A DNA stretch of 64,000 nucleotides. Source: Butyricicoccus pullicaecorum (GTDB lineage Bacteria; Bacillota; Clostridia; Oscillospirales; Butyricicoccaceae). The stretch spans positions 1 through 64,000 of the forward strand of contig JAGZIN010000005.1 of NCBI GenBank assembly GCA_018366195.1, written 5' to 3'. A program made the translations under genes and the position numbers. Shown one piece after another: positions 25,747-33,965 of this stretch. Position 1 is the stretch's first letter, and the number at the start of each line of letters is the position of its first letter. The notes below the pieces were generated by a model. It had not been told where the DNA came from, searched no databases, and saw only the letters and a list, made by a program, of their open reading frames with translations.

Positions 25747-26931
25747 ATGCTCAATCCTTCTGTACTGGAGCTTGGACAAAAACGCTCTACCATTCGAGAA
25801 CTCTTTGCTTTCGGTCAGCAGCGCGCCGCAGTCGTAGGCACTGAAAATATATTTGACTTTTCTATCGGCAATCCCAATGTTCCCGCACCCGATGCAATCA
25901 AGCAGACCATTATAGAGCTTCTCAATACCGAAGCTCCAAGCCAAACCCATGGCTATACAGCGGCGCAGGGTGTCGATTTTGCGCGAACTGCCATCGCAGA
26001 TGACCTGAACCAACGTTTTGGAACGCACTATGACGCGCAAAATCTATATCTGACGGTTGGCGCAGCAGCCGCACTATCCATTTGTTTCAAAACCTTAACG
26101 ACCTCCCCAGACGATGAATTTATCGTACTTGCGCCATATTTTCCCGAATATCTTGTGTTTATCGAGCATGGTGCCGGTGCCAAAGCCGTGATTATTCCTG
26201 CTCGTACCGTGGATTTCCAAATTGATTTCGAAGCGCTGGCGCAGTCCATCAGTACACACACGCGCGCCGTTGTTGTAAACTCCCCAAACAATCCTTCCGG
26301 CGCCGTTTACGCACCAGATACCATTCGGCAGCTTGCCGCACTGCTCAGACAAAAATCCGAGGAAATCGGACACCCGATTTTTCTCATTTCCGATGAGCCT
26401 TACAGGGAACTGGTCTATGATTCATCAACTGAGGTTCCTTTTCTGCCGCACTATTATGATAACACACTTGTATGCTATTCCTACTCAAAATCCCTATCCT
26501 TGCCCGGTGAACGCATTGGCTATGTGCTCATACCGGATACCGTACCCGACTTTGAACAAACCTATGCCGCCATCTGCGGTGCTGGACGCGTGTTGGGTTA
26601 TGTCAACGCACCCAGCCTGTTCCAGCGTGTTGTGGCACAGTGCAGCGGTTTGACTGCGGATTTATCCATCTATGCAAGAAATCGTGATTTACTCTATGAG
26701 GCACTGACCTCCTATGGCTATTCCTGCGTCAAACCAAAGGGAGCATTTTATATGTTTCCACAGGTTCCTGCACTTGATGATTATGCCTTTTGTGAGCGGG
26801 CAAAGCAACGAGATTTATTGGTCGTTCCCGGTACTGATTTTGGAGCCCCCGGACATATTCGAATTTCCTACTGTGTGCAAACTGAAACCATTGCACGCGC
26901 ACTTCCCATTTTCAAACAACTTGCACAATAA
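25747..26931 (+). CDS. PLP-dependent class I/II aminotransferase
   Basis: A 394-residue aspartate-aminotransferase-fold enzyme. The PLP lysine is in YSYSKSLSLPGERIGY, and the conserved NSPNNPSGAVY and the C-terminal phosphate- and carboxylate-binding HIRISYC are present. Substrate specificity cannot be assigned; the chain resembles clostridial aromatic or aspartate transaminases. The start ATG follows AAGGAGG. It ends at a terminator facing the convergent ABC operon. Confidence 0.85.
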   Translation: MLNPSVLELGQKRSTIRELFAFGQQRAAVVGTENIFDFSIGNPNVPAPDAIKQTIIELLNTEAPSQTHGYTAAQGVDFARTAIADDLNQRFGTHYDAQNLYLTVGAAAALSICFKTLTTSPDDEFIVLAPYFPEYLVFIEHGAGAKAVIIPARTVDFQIDFEALAQSISTHTRAVVVNSPNNPSGAVYAPDTIRQLAALLRQKSEEIGHPIFLISDEPYRELVYDSSTEVPFLPHYYDNTLVCYSYSKSLSLPGERIGYVLIPDTVPDFEQTYAAICGAGRVLGYVNAPSLFQRVVAQCSGLTADLSIYARNRDLLYEALTSYGYSCVKPKGAFYMFPQVPALDDYAFCERAKQRDLLVVPGTDFGAPGHIRISYCVQTETIARALPIFKQLAQ

Positions 26932-26936
26932 TCAGC

Positions 26937-26973
26937 AGGCAGAGGTGTCTTTTCCTCTGCCTGTCCGTTTTTT
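26937..26973 (+). terminator. terminator of the aminotransferase gene
   Basis: Stem AGGCAGAGG / CCTCTGCCT followed by a T6 run, starting directly after the stop codon. Confidence 0.85.
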
Positions 26974-27634
26974 ATTTGATTTCTTTTCTGCTCTGAATCC
27001 AGACAGAAATTTTAATAGATACTGCAAGAAAAAGCAGCATAAGAAGCGCCAGTATCCACAATCCGGACTGTATGAGCGCAGACATCTCATGAGAAATGTG
27101 CTCCACAAAGCGTTCTGTCCCACGCGAGAGAAAGTTAGAGCGCAAAGTCAGCAGTGGGATTCCCATGCAAACCAGTAAAATAATCCCCATACATACAAAG
27201 CGACCTTTTTCTACCCCTAACCACAGCAAAAACGGCATTTGAAGCGCGGTTATCAGGCTCCCCAACACAACAATCAAAAGAATCTCCTGCACGGTCACAC
27301 CAGATACCATCTCTTCACGGAAAGTGCTCAACGCCAATGCAGCAAACGCAGGAATCATTGCAGAAAACAAAGCAATCATTGCCAATAAATATTTGCTCAG
27401 TACCAGATCAAACGATGAGACAGGCATGCAGGCTGCCATGCGCTCCCAGTGACACTGTTCGTCTACTGTTAGAGAGTTGATGGGAATCATAATGCAAATG
27501 ACCAAAGCAAGCGTCAAAAAAACACCGCCATTTCCCACATAAATCCCGAACGCCGTATAGGCAAGTAGAAAAATTCCATAGGTTATCAGCGTCTTTTTCA
27601 TACTCAGCAAATCTTTTAAGAGCAGTGCAAACAT
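26972..27634 (-). CDS. ABC-2 type transporter permease
   Basis: A 220-residue integral membrane protein with about six membrane segments, encoded three bases after the ABC ATPase. The arrangement GntR-ATPase-permease on one transcript matches the YtrABCDEF-like systems of Firmicutes that respond to cell-wall-active compounds. The substrate is unknown. Confidence 0.8.
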   Translation of the reverse strand: MFALLLKDLLSMKKTLITYGIFLLAYTAFGIYVGNGGVFLTLALVICIMIPINSLTVDEQCHWERMAACMPVSSFDLVLSKYLLAMIALFSAMIPAFAALALSTFREEMVSGVTVQEILLIVVLGSLITALQMPFLLWLGVEKGRFVCMGIILLVCMGIPLLTLRSNFLSRGTERFVEHISHEMSALIQSGLWILALLMLLFLAVSIKISVWIQSRKEIK

Positions 27635-27637
27635 CTG

Positions 27638-28468
27638 TTATTCCTCCTTCGCGATAAAAAGCAGCAGGGTATCCAGCGTAATCGGGTCTACGGGGAAGTG
27701 CGGCGGGATTTTATCCCGCTCTACCAAAGCCTGTATGCCAAATTGGCTGCGCCGTACCCCCCGTACCGCCTCCGGCTCCAATTCTTCCAACGTCCTTGCT
27801 TCACATTGGAGCACACCATACCGCGAAAGCAATATATCTTTTTCTTCATGAAAATATACTTTTCCCTTATGAATCAAGGTTACATAATCACAAATTTTTT
27901 CCAAATCGCTTGTAATATGGGAGGACATCAAAATCGAATGTTCCTCATTCTGCATAAAATCATAGAAAATGTCTAAAATTTCATCACGCACGACGGGGTC
28001 TAACCCACTGGTTGCCTCGTCCAGCACCAAAAGGTGGCTGTCATGCGATAATGCCATGGCAATGCTCAGCTTCATGCGCATGCCGCGTGAATACTCCTTG
28101 ACCATCTTCTTCGGCGGCAAGTCAAAGCGTTTGAGATATCCCTCGTATGCAGTCTCTGACCATGTTTTATAAGAGGCACGCATAACCCTTCCTGCATCTG
28201 CCGCTGACAGCGTTCCCGGAAAACAATTTTCATCAAACACAACTCCTATGTGCTCATAATCCAAGGCTCCCTGCTTTCCCAACACCGTGATTTGTCCGTC
28301 ATCTGGGCGTATCATACCCAAAATTAGACGAATTGTAGTCGATTTTCCTGCACCATTTTCACCAATCAGACCTACAACACTCCCCATTGGCACATGGAAT
28401 GTAACAGAGTCCAACAGAAAAGACGGATATTTTTTTGATACATTTTGCAAAGTAACCGCATTCATCAT
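27638..28468 (-). CDS. ABC transporter ATP-binding protein (YtrB-like)
   Basis: A 276-residue ATPase. Walker A is GENGAGKST, the signature is a divergent YSRGMRM, and Walker B is LLVLDEATSGLDP. The C-terminal ~60 residues form the extra domain typical of exporters with an ABC-2 permease. Its stop is three bases before the permease gene. Confidence 0.92.
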   Translation of the reverse strand: MMNAVTLQNVSKKYPSFLLDSVTFHVPMGSVVGLIGENGAGKSTTIRLILGMIRPDDGQITVLGKQGALDYEHIGVVFDENCFPGTLSAADAGRVMRASYKTWSETAYEGYLKRFDLPPKKMVKEYSRGMRMKLSIAMALSHDSHLLVLDEATSGLDPVVRDEILDIFYDFMQNEEHSILMSSHITSDLEKICDYVTLIHKGKVYFHEEKDILLSRYGVLQCEARTLEELEPEAVRGVRRSQFGIQALVERDKIPPHFPVDPITLDTLLLFIAKEE

Positions 28469-28843
28469 TTATTCTCCCTTCGCAAGTAAATTCAGCATCT
28501 CATGCAGTTCGTCCACAGATATCCCGGCCTGCTCCGCAAGGGTCAGACAGCTATTCAGGTGTTCTTCTATTTGCTTCAGATTTTCTTCCTGAATCAGCTC
28601 CAGGTTTGCCTGTGCCACAAAGCAGCCCTTTCCCGGCACAGTTTCGACAAACCCCTCCCGTTCCAGCTCATCATACGCGCGCTTCGTCGTAATCACGCTG
28701 ATACGCAAATCCTTTGCCAGCACACGCATCGATGGCAGCATTTCTCCTGCCTGAAGCTCACCAGATAAAATGAGAGCCTTGATTTGTGCTGTAATTTGAT
28801 CATACAGCGGCTGCCCTGATGTATTTCGAAGAATCAGATTCAC
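28469..28843 (-). CDS. GntR-family regulator, YtrA subfamily
   Basis: A 124-residue short GntR protein: an N-terminal winged helix (residues 1-75, LYDQITAQIKALILSGEL then VITTKRAYDELEREGFV) and only a short helical tail, as in the YtrA subfamily that regulates neighbouring ABC transporters. It is the first gene of the operon and abuts the ATPase gene without a gap. A perfect operator-like palindrome covers its promoter. Confidence 0.88.
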   Translation of the reverse strand: MNLILRNTSGQPLYDQITAQIKALILSGELQAGEMLPSMRVLAKDLRISVITTKRAYDELEREGFVETVPGKGCFVAQANLELIQEENLKQIEEHLNSCLTLAEQAGISVDELHEMLNLLAKGE

Positions 28844-28878
28844 GACCGCCCTCCTTTTCCACTGTTTTATTTATATAT

Positions 28879-28903
28879 ACTGTATATATACATAATATAC
28901 AGT
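28879..28903. promoter_or_regulatory. candidate GntR (YtrA) operator
   Basis: Perfect inverted repeat ACTGTATAT and ATATACAGT with a 7-base spacer. It completely covers the -10 box of the operon promoter, so binding should repress transcription. Confidence 0.75.
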
Positions 28904-28920
28904 TATGTGCAGCTTGTCAA
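28892..28920 (-). promoter_or_regulatory. promoter of the GntR-ABC operon
   Basis: Minus-strand -35 TTGACA (28915-28920), 17-bp spacer, -10 TATTAT (28892-28897), near consensus. Confidence 0.85.
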
Positions 28921-28940
28921 GTATTTATGGCTGCACGGCA

Positions 28941-28971
28941 AAAAAATAAATCTGCCGTTAGAGAAGGCAGA
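28941..28971 (-). terminator. terminator for minus-strand transcripts leaving element 1
   Basis: Stem TCTGCC / GGCAGA followed, on the minus strand, by a T-rich run (28940-28950). It lies beyond the end of recombinase 1 and upstream of the GntR promoter. It would stop the recombinase transcript after that transcript has crossed sigK piece A in antisense. Confidence 0.55.
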
Positions 28972-29001
28972 CTGCACCTGATTTATCATAAGCTGTATAT
29001 T

Positions 29002-29031
29002 TTATATCCCTCAAGTGTTCCCCCCTACAAT
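29002..29031 (+). promoter_or_regulatory. candidate sigma-E promoter of sigK
   Basis: -35-like TTATATC (29002-29008), 15-bp spacer, -10-like CCTACAAT (29024-29031), seven of eight to the sigma-E -10 consensus CATACAAT. sigK is sigma-E-dependent in Bacillus. The match is by eye. Confidence 0.45.
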
Positions 29032-29104
29032 ATTCCAAGTGTTTGTCATGGGACGACCCTGCACCGGAATAGAGTTATTCTATCTCAGAAAGGGGCGTTT
29101 TTTT

Positions 29105-29286
29105 ATGTTATTCTGGATGCACGCATTGTATTTTATGCTTCGTGTACAAGGCTCAGGCGGCTCCTTCCCCCGTCCACTCAGCACGGAGGAGGAGGAGCGC
29201 TGTCTGGAACGGCTGGCGCAGGGGGACAGCTCCGCACGCGATACACTGATTGAGCACAACCTGCGTTTGGTTGCGCATATTGTTAA
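29105..29286 (+). CDS. sigK: sigK piece A (N-terminal part of sigma-K)
   Basis: First 60 and two-thirds codons of the mother-cell RNA polymerase sigma factor SigK, the last sigma factor of the sporulation cascade. The ATG follows AAAGGGG. Residues 1-~14 are hydrophobic and resemble the pro-sequence of Bacillus pro-sigma-K; then PRPLSTEEEE and LIEHNLRLVAHIVKK match region 2.1. The frame runs only to a stop at 29306 inside element 1. Joined at AA (29285-29286) to piece B it continues as VKKYYADPADQDDLISIG, as in intact SigK. The gene is split, not decayed. Confidence 0.92.
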
Positions 29287-29305
29287 AAAGATTCGCTGCA
29301 AAAGG
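29272..29305. other. attL of element 1 (predicted)
   Basis: The left half is sigK sequence (TGCG at 29272-29275), the core is TTAA (29283-29286) with AA as predicted crossover, and the right half is element sequence (arm GCTGCAAAAGG, 29295-29305). The mate is at 33966-33999. Confidence 0.7.
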
Positions 29306-30896
29306 TAAATGGCTTGCGTAAAAAATGGACGGAAGCCGTCTGCTCCAGTCCAAACTTCACATGCAAATGTATTGTTTCTCTGGTGCTGTCCGCACAGACA
29401 ACAACCTTTTGTAAAATAGACGCCGCAACTTCCTGATGCAGGATTCCTTTCAGTTCCTCCTCCATCGCCTGCATCAGTTTTTCCCGTTCTGTCTGCCCTT
29501 GTTTTTGTTGGGCGGTATTCTCTCTTTGCTGTCTGCACAGCTGGCGGCGCTGTTCATTCAATCGGTCATTCTGTTCCTGAAAATCCGGATTACTCAGAAC
29601 CCCTTCTAAACTCAGCTCCAAGAGTCTTTCCTTCTTGTGTGCGACCTGCACAAGCTGTCTCTCAATGGAAGCGGCACGCTCTGCACCTGTCCCCCGCCGC
29701 CCAGCTCTTTGCAGTCCCCTCCAGACCAGCTCGAAGACCTCTTTTTGGTCAATCGGAATCTGTGGAAGCAGTGCACTTGCCACTCTGTTTAATTCCTCTG
29801 TACGCACATGAGGCAAAGTGCACCCCGCACGTCCCTGTTGACGATACAGACGACAGCTCCAATATTCGGTTTGCCCCTCTGCCGTGTGAAAGGCTCTGCG
29901 ATGGCAGGGCATCTGATGCGTTTCACAGAATATCTTTCCACTATATGGATACCGGTTTTGGCAGGCGTATGTATGTATCCTTGCATTTGCTCCACGGCGC
30001 TTGAGGATTGCATTTGCCTGTTCCCAGACTTCCTCTGAAACAATAGCAGGAACGGTCTCGTCCGGATACAGCACCCAATCTTTCTGCTGAAGTATGATTC
30101 TCCGCTTGGTTCGGTAATCCGTCGATTCGGTCTTATGTCCGCAATACCAGCCTTTGTATTTCGGATTTTTCAAAATATTTCGAATGGTTGCTTCGCTAAA
30201 GGCGTCTCCCGCCCGATTGGTATATCCTTCCTGTGTCAGTTTTTGCGCCAGACGACGCACGCCATATTGTCCAGTTGCATAAAGCGTAAATATCCGGCGC
30301 ACGATTTGTGCCTCCTCCTCTTGAATATATAATCTCCCTCCCTTTTTTTCATATCCCCACATCAAATCATTCCCCAACACGCGCCCATTGCGAATGGACT
30401 GACGAAATCCAAACTTGAGACGTTCTGACAGCTTGCGCACCTCATCTTGCGCAACGCCAGCCATAACCACCAATCGAAATTCACTATCTGCATCAAGTGT
30501 ATTGATATTATCATTTTGGAACAAAACACCAACCCCTGCCTCCAGCAGCTCCTGTGTATAACGAATACTGTCCAGCGTATTGCGCGAGAAGCGTGAAATT
30601 TCTTTGGTAATAATAAAGTCAAATCGTCCACAATGTGCATCTGCAATCATACGTAAAAAATCCTCTCTTTTCTCTGTGCTGGTTCCTGAAATTCCTTCAT
30701 CTACATACCCCTCCACAAATATCCAATTCCGGTTCTTTTGAATTTGTTCTGTATAATACTGCACCTGATTTTTCAGACTTCCCTGCTGCTCGAGCTTATC
30801 AGTGGAAACACGTGCATAATAGGTTACACGAAGCGGTAAATCATAGAGAGATTTTCCCATACGCATCTGTTCTCTTAACGTTTGAATTCGTTTCAT
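29283..30896 (-). CDS. large serine recombinase of element 1 (skin-type)
   Basis: A 537-residue large serine recombinase. The N-terminal resolvase domain has its nucleophile at about Ser31 (YYARVSTD) and the ITKEISRFSRN motif; the recombinase domain, a cysteine-rich zinc ribbon and a coiled coil (residues about 420-490) follow. Its likely job is to excise element 1 during sporulation, as SpoIVCA does in Bacillus. The ATG at 30896 follows AAAGGAG. The gene overlaps the small ORF upstream by 56 bases. Its TAA stop lies in the crossover TTAA, inside sigK. It is transcribed antisense to sigK. Confidence 0.9.
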   Translation of the reverse strand: MKRIQTLREQMRMGKSLYDLPLRVTYYARVSTDKLEQQGSLKNQVQYYTEQIQKNRNWIFVEGYVDEGISGTSTEKREDFLRMIADAHCGRFDFIITKEISRFSRNTLDSIRYTQELLEAGVGVLFQNDNINTLDADSEFRLVVMAGVAQDEVRKLSERLKFGFRQSIRNGRVLGNDLMWGYEKKGGRLYIQEEEAQIVRRIFTLYATGQYGVRRLAQKLTQEGYTNRAGDAFSEATIRNILKNPKYKGWYCGHKTESTDYRTKRRIILQQKDWVLYPDETVPAIVSEEVWEQANAILKRRGANARIHTYACQNRYPYSGKIFCETHQMPCHRRAFHTAEGQTEYWSCRLYRQQGRAGCTLPHVRTEELNRVASALLPQIPIDQKEVFELVWRGLQRAGRRGTGAERAASIERQLVQVAHKKERLLELSLEGVLSNPDFQEQNDRLNEQRRQLCRQQRENTAQQKQGQTEREKLMQAMEEELKGILHQEVAASILQKVVVCADSTRETIHLHVKFGLEQTASVHFLRKPFTFCSESF

Positions 30897-31026
30897 TCTG
30901 CTTCTCCTTTGCTTGCTCCTGCTCCAAAAATGTACAGACACATAAATACTGCTCCTCGGAAACCAGACTGCGCTGCCACATTCTCCGAATCAAGGCAGCC
31001 GCCAAACGATATTCCAGCCATGTCAT
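30841..31026 (-). CDS. small SHOCT-like protein, recombinase partner
   Basis: A 61-residue protein starting at an ATG behind GGGAGG. The first 35 residues (EYRLAAALIRRMWQRSLVSE and EEQYLCVCTFLEQE) resemble the short SHOCT oligomerisation motif often encoded next to large serine recombinases; this is recognised by eye. The rest is charged. Its 3-prime end overlaps the recombinase start, so they are cotranscribed. It could be a directionality factor or a regulator. Confidence 0.6.
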   Translation of the reverse strand: MTWLEYRLAAALIRRMWQRSLVSEEQYLCVCTFLEQEQAKEKQNETNSNVKRTDAYGKISL

Positions 31027-31048
31027 CGCATACCCTCCCTGTGACAAA

Positions 31049-31077
31049 ATCTTATGCCGCTGTGACAAATACTATAC
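31049..31077 (-). promoter_or_regulatory. candidate sigma-E promoter of the element 1 recombinase operon
   Basis: Minus-strand -35-like GTATAGT (31071-31077), 14-bp spacer and -10-like CATAAGAT (31049-31056), close to the sigma-E consensus and spacing. It lies about 23 bases before the small-ORF start. Mother-cell expression would fit a SigK-restoring recombinase. Confidence 0.4.
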
Positions 31078-31212
31078 CTGTGCAAAAATTCCTAAAAAAT
31101 TTTTAATTTGGTGATGTTTTGCTTATGTATGGAGTAACTTTGTCGATATATTATATATGAGGTTCTTATAGAAGCTCTTTCCCTATTTTTTACCTAAAGG
31201 GGGCTATCATTG

Positions 31213-32949
31213 ATGAGTTTTGCAAAGAAATTCTTATCACGTTTTTTCGGTTCCGCTGACGAAGGCGCTGAAATACATGAAGAAACACAACCAGAGTCTA
31301 CTCCTGCTGCTTTGGCAGAAGAACCATCAGCTGCCGAAATTGCCGAAGAACCTGCACTCCCAGAGCCTGACCCCACACACATCGTCCTTCCCGACGACCA
31401 TGCGCTCCATCAGCTTTGGCAAAGGCAGGCAGACCAAACCGAACATCTCCCCCCTATGCAGCTTGAACTGACATCTTCTGACTATGCAGAGCTTCCGCTT
31501 TCGCAGGAAGAGCTGGCGCACGAGGCTTCCTCCTTCCGACAGCTGCTCGATCGTTCTGCCCAAAAACGTACTTGGATGATTTCTGTTGCCGCTGCTGCCG
31601 AAGAAATTCCCGACTTAGATGCACAAATCAATGTCCATCTCTCGCAAAATCAGATGGCTGCATGGGTTATCATCTACCCTCCGATTGGGCAGGGTCAGGA
31701 ATTCGATGCGGAGATGCTTTCGCAAACGCTCAAGCAATTCAAAGTGAGCTTTGGTCTGGACACCGCACTTCTGGAATCCCTCCCCACGCTGGAAAACCGA
31801 TATTTTCATATTTTCCCCATTGCGCGCGGTGTATATCCCACTGACGGTGTTGACGGAGAGGTCATCGACCATTTCCCCCGTGTCATCGAACACGAAGTTG
31901 TCGTAGACGAGTATAATCAGGTAGACTATACCTCATTAAATCTTGTGCATAATGTGCAAGAGGGCGATGTCATCTGTGATATCAAGCTCGAAACGCCCGG
32001 GGTAGACGGCAATACGGTAACCGGTTCGGTTCTGCACGCACATAATGGAGTAAAGCCTCCCATTCCACAGGGGCGCAACACGGCTTTATCCGAGGACGGA
32101 ACCAAACTGCTGGCGAGCTGTACCGGTCACGTTGAATTTTCCGTCCGCAGCTTTCAGGTACGCGCGGTATTGGACGTTCCCGGAGATGTAGACTATTCCA
32201 TTGGCAACATCAACTTCTTAGGCGATGTTCATGTACGCGGAGATATTACAAGCGGCTTTACGGTACGTGCTGCCGGAAATATACAGGTTGACGGCGTTGT
32301 AGAGGCTGCAACCGTAGAAGCCGGAGGCAATCTCGTCGTTGCCTGCGGAGTAACCGGTCAAGACCGCGCAATTATTCGAGCCCATCAGCGCATCTACTCC
32401 AAATATCTGGAGAACTGTTATGCCTATGCGCGTGAGGGCATTCAAACCGACTGTATCATTAACTGTAATGTATATAGTGATACCGATGTTCTGGTGCGCA
32501 GCGGACGGGGTACAATCATTGGCGGCGTCATTCGGGCTTCTAAAGAAATTTCCGCAACGACTGTCGGCTCCAAAAACGAAACTGCTACCTCGCTCATTTT
32601 GGGCGGATTGCCTTGTGAAGCATTTGAGCGCGAGCAGCTGCTGGAGGAGCTGGCACAAATTGAAGCTGCAATCGCAAAGCTGGAACCCAAACCAGATAGT
32701 CCGAACAAAAAATCTCAGCTATCTGAACAGCGTCTCAAATTATACGTTACCAAGATGAAGCTCAAAAAATTTGACCAAGATTTTGAGGCAATTAACGCAC
32801 AGTTCGAAGAATCAGATTCTCGGCGTGTCATTTGCACAGCGATTCACCCCAGTACCACTGTCACCATTGATACGCAGTCTATACAGATTGAGCACCTAGA
32901 GCGTAACTGTATCATTCAACTATCGCAAGGTTCTATCAAACTGATATAA
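31213..32949 (+). CDS. FapA/DUF342 family protein
   Basis: A 578-residue DUF342 (FapA) protein. Residues 1-~75 are an acidic, low-complexity linker, then an N-terminal mixed domain, and from about residue 215 the DUF342 core with bactofilin-like right-handed beta-helix repeats (GDVDYSIGNINFLGDVHVRG, then GNIQVDGVVEAATVEAGGNL). A coiled coil (residues 470-530) and a short C-terminal domain follow. FapA-type proteins are thought to act in surface, motility or polymer processes. The ATG is nine bases behind AAAGGGGG. It is the first of three cargo genes in element 1. Confidence 0.82.
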   Translation: MSFAKKFLSRFFGSADEGAEIHEETQPESTPAALAEEPSAAEIAEEPALPEPDPTHIVLPDDHALHQLWQRQADQTEHLPPMQLELTSSDYAELPLSQEELAHEASSFRQLLDRSAQKRTWMISVAAAAEEIPDLDAQINVHLSQNQMAAWVIIYPPIGQGQEFDAEMLSQTLKQFKVSFGLDTALLESLPTLENRYFHIFPIARGVYPTDGVDGEVIDHFPRVIEHEVVVDEYNQVDYTSLNLVHNVQEGDVICDIKLETPGVDGNTVTGSVLHAHNGVKPPIPQGRNTALSEDGTKLLASCTGHVEFSVRSFQVRAVLDVPGDVDYSIGNINFLGDVHVRGDITSGFTVRAAGNIQVDGVVEAATVEAGGNLVVACGVTGQDRAIIRAHQRIYSKYLENCYAYAREGIQTDCIINCNVYSDTDVLVRSGRGTIIGGVIRASKEISATTVGSKNETATSLILGGLPCEAFEREQLLEELAQIEAAIAKLEPKPDSPNKKSQLSEQRLKLYVTKMKLKKFDQDFEAINAQFEESDSRRVICTAIHPSTTVTIDTQSIQIEHLERNCIIQLSQGSIKLI

Positions 32950-32981
32950 AGGTGCTAATCGCCTGTAAAGGAGGCACTCGC

Positions 32982-33494
32982 ATGAATACAATCTCTCAAG
33001 CCCAGTTTCAAAAAATCCTAGATGAGGTCTTGCAGGATATCACCCAGCAGGTTGCTGGAATTCAGTTATGTCCGCAGGAAGAAACTCCCGAAAACGACGA
33101 AATGTATACTCTCTACACCACATTTGAAGGGGGCTATCAAGCCAGCATCGCGCTTTGTGCAGAAGTTGCCTTGCTCACAAGGCTCACACAATATATGATG
33201 CAGGAGGAACATATTGCCCAAGAGGATATTGAAGATTTCGCCAAGGAATATTTCAACGTCCTTTGCGGGCAAATTGCGGCTGGTCTATTTAATGCAACAC
33301 ACATTGCTTCTCGTTTTGGTGTTCCAAACTTTCATTTGGGGCGCTATACCCCTTCCGGAACAGGGGAGCAGCTTGTCCTGAACTATACCAGCGATCAGCA
33401 TGAAAGTGCACAAGTGATTCATCAAGCAGAGCAGCCGCTTGCGCACGAAAATACACAAATGCAAGCGGAAAAACCGCTTCATAAAAAATCTTGA
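32982..33494 (+). CDS. cheX: CheX/CheC-like phosphatase
   Basis: A 170-residue CheX-family protein. The catalytic signature D-x3-E-x2-N-x22-P is visible exactly: DFAKEYFN near residue 88, then a proline 23 residues on in RFGVPN. Known members dephosphorylate CheY-P, and a CheY-like receiver is encoded next. The last ~30 residues are a polar tail. The ATG follows AAAGGAGG. It lies in the same direction as fapA and cheY, within element 1. Confidence 0.85.
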   Translation: MNTISQAQFQKILDEVLQDITQQVAGIQLCPQEETPENDEMYTLYTTFEGGYQASIALCAEVALLTRLTQYMMQEEHIAQEDIEDFAKEYFNVLCGQIAAGLFNATHIASRFGVPNFHLGRYTPSGTGEQLVLNYTSDQHESAQVIHQAEQPLAHENTQMQAEKPLHKKS

Positions 33495-33528
33495 ATTATC
33501 TGTTTTTCCCTGAAGGAGGAAACTTATT

Positions 33529-33897
33529 ATGAAAAAAATTATGGTCGTAGATGACTCTCGTGTGGTACAAATCCAGCTGAGCAAAATCTTGGAGGGAACA
33601 GATTTTGAAATCGCTGCATATTGCCGCACCGGAGAAGAGGCGATTCAGAAATACACCGAGGTTCAGCCTGATTTGATTACAATGGATATCATCATGCCCG
33701 GCATGGACGGTTTAGAAGCGGCACGTGCAATTTTACAGGAGCACCCAGAGGCTTGTATTCTGATGGTTTCCTCCCTTGCCTATGATGATACCATGGACGA
33801 GGCAAAGGAAATCGGTGCAAAGGGCTTCGTCTATAAGCCATTTGAGCGGGAACAGATTTTGGACTCTATGACAAAGGCATTGTCTGCTACAAAATAA
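33529..33897 (+). CDS. cheY: CheY-like response regulator
   Basis: A 122-residue stand-alone receiver with no output domain. The acidic pair D8-D9, the phospho-acceptor D53 (ITMDIIMPGMDG), S82 and K103 (FVYKPF) are all present, so it should be phosphorylatable. No histidine kinase is in the element, so the kinase would be elsewhere. The ATG follows GAAGGAGG. It ends the fapA-cheX-cheY operon, and a terminator follows. Confidence 0.92.
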   Translation: MKKIMVVDDSRVVQIQLSKILEGTDFEIAAYCRTGEEAIQKYTEVQPDLITMDIIMPGMDGLEAARAILQEHPEACILMVSSLAYDDTMDEAKEIGAKGFVYKPFEREQILDSMTKALSATK

Positions 33898-33901
33898 AAC
33901 A

Positions 33902-33938
33902 AAAAAAGAAGCGGTTTTCTGCAACCGCTTCTTTTTTT
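33902..33938 (+). terminator. terminator of the element 1 cargo operon
   Basis: Stem AAAGAAGCGGTT / AACCGCTTCTTT with a 6-base loop and a following T7 run, a few bases after cheY. It lies about 50 bases before sigK piece B, so cargo transcription stops before reading into sigK. Confidence 0.9.
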
Positions 33939-33965
33939 GTGCTGATATAAAAAGTTTGATTGTTT

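Noticed and set aside
31123..31149. Sigma-D (motility) promoter before the fapA-cheX-cheY operon
   Set aside because: GTCGATAT at 31142-31149 resembles the -10, but no TAAA is present at the proper distance; a weak sigma-A-like TTGTCG-18-TCTTAT is equally possible.
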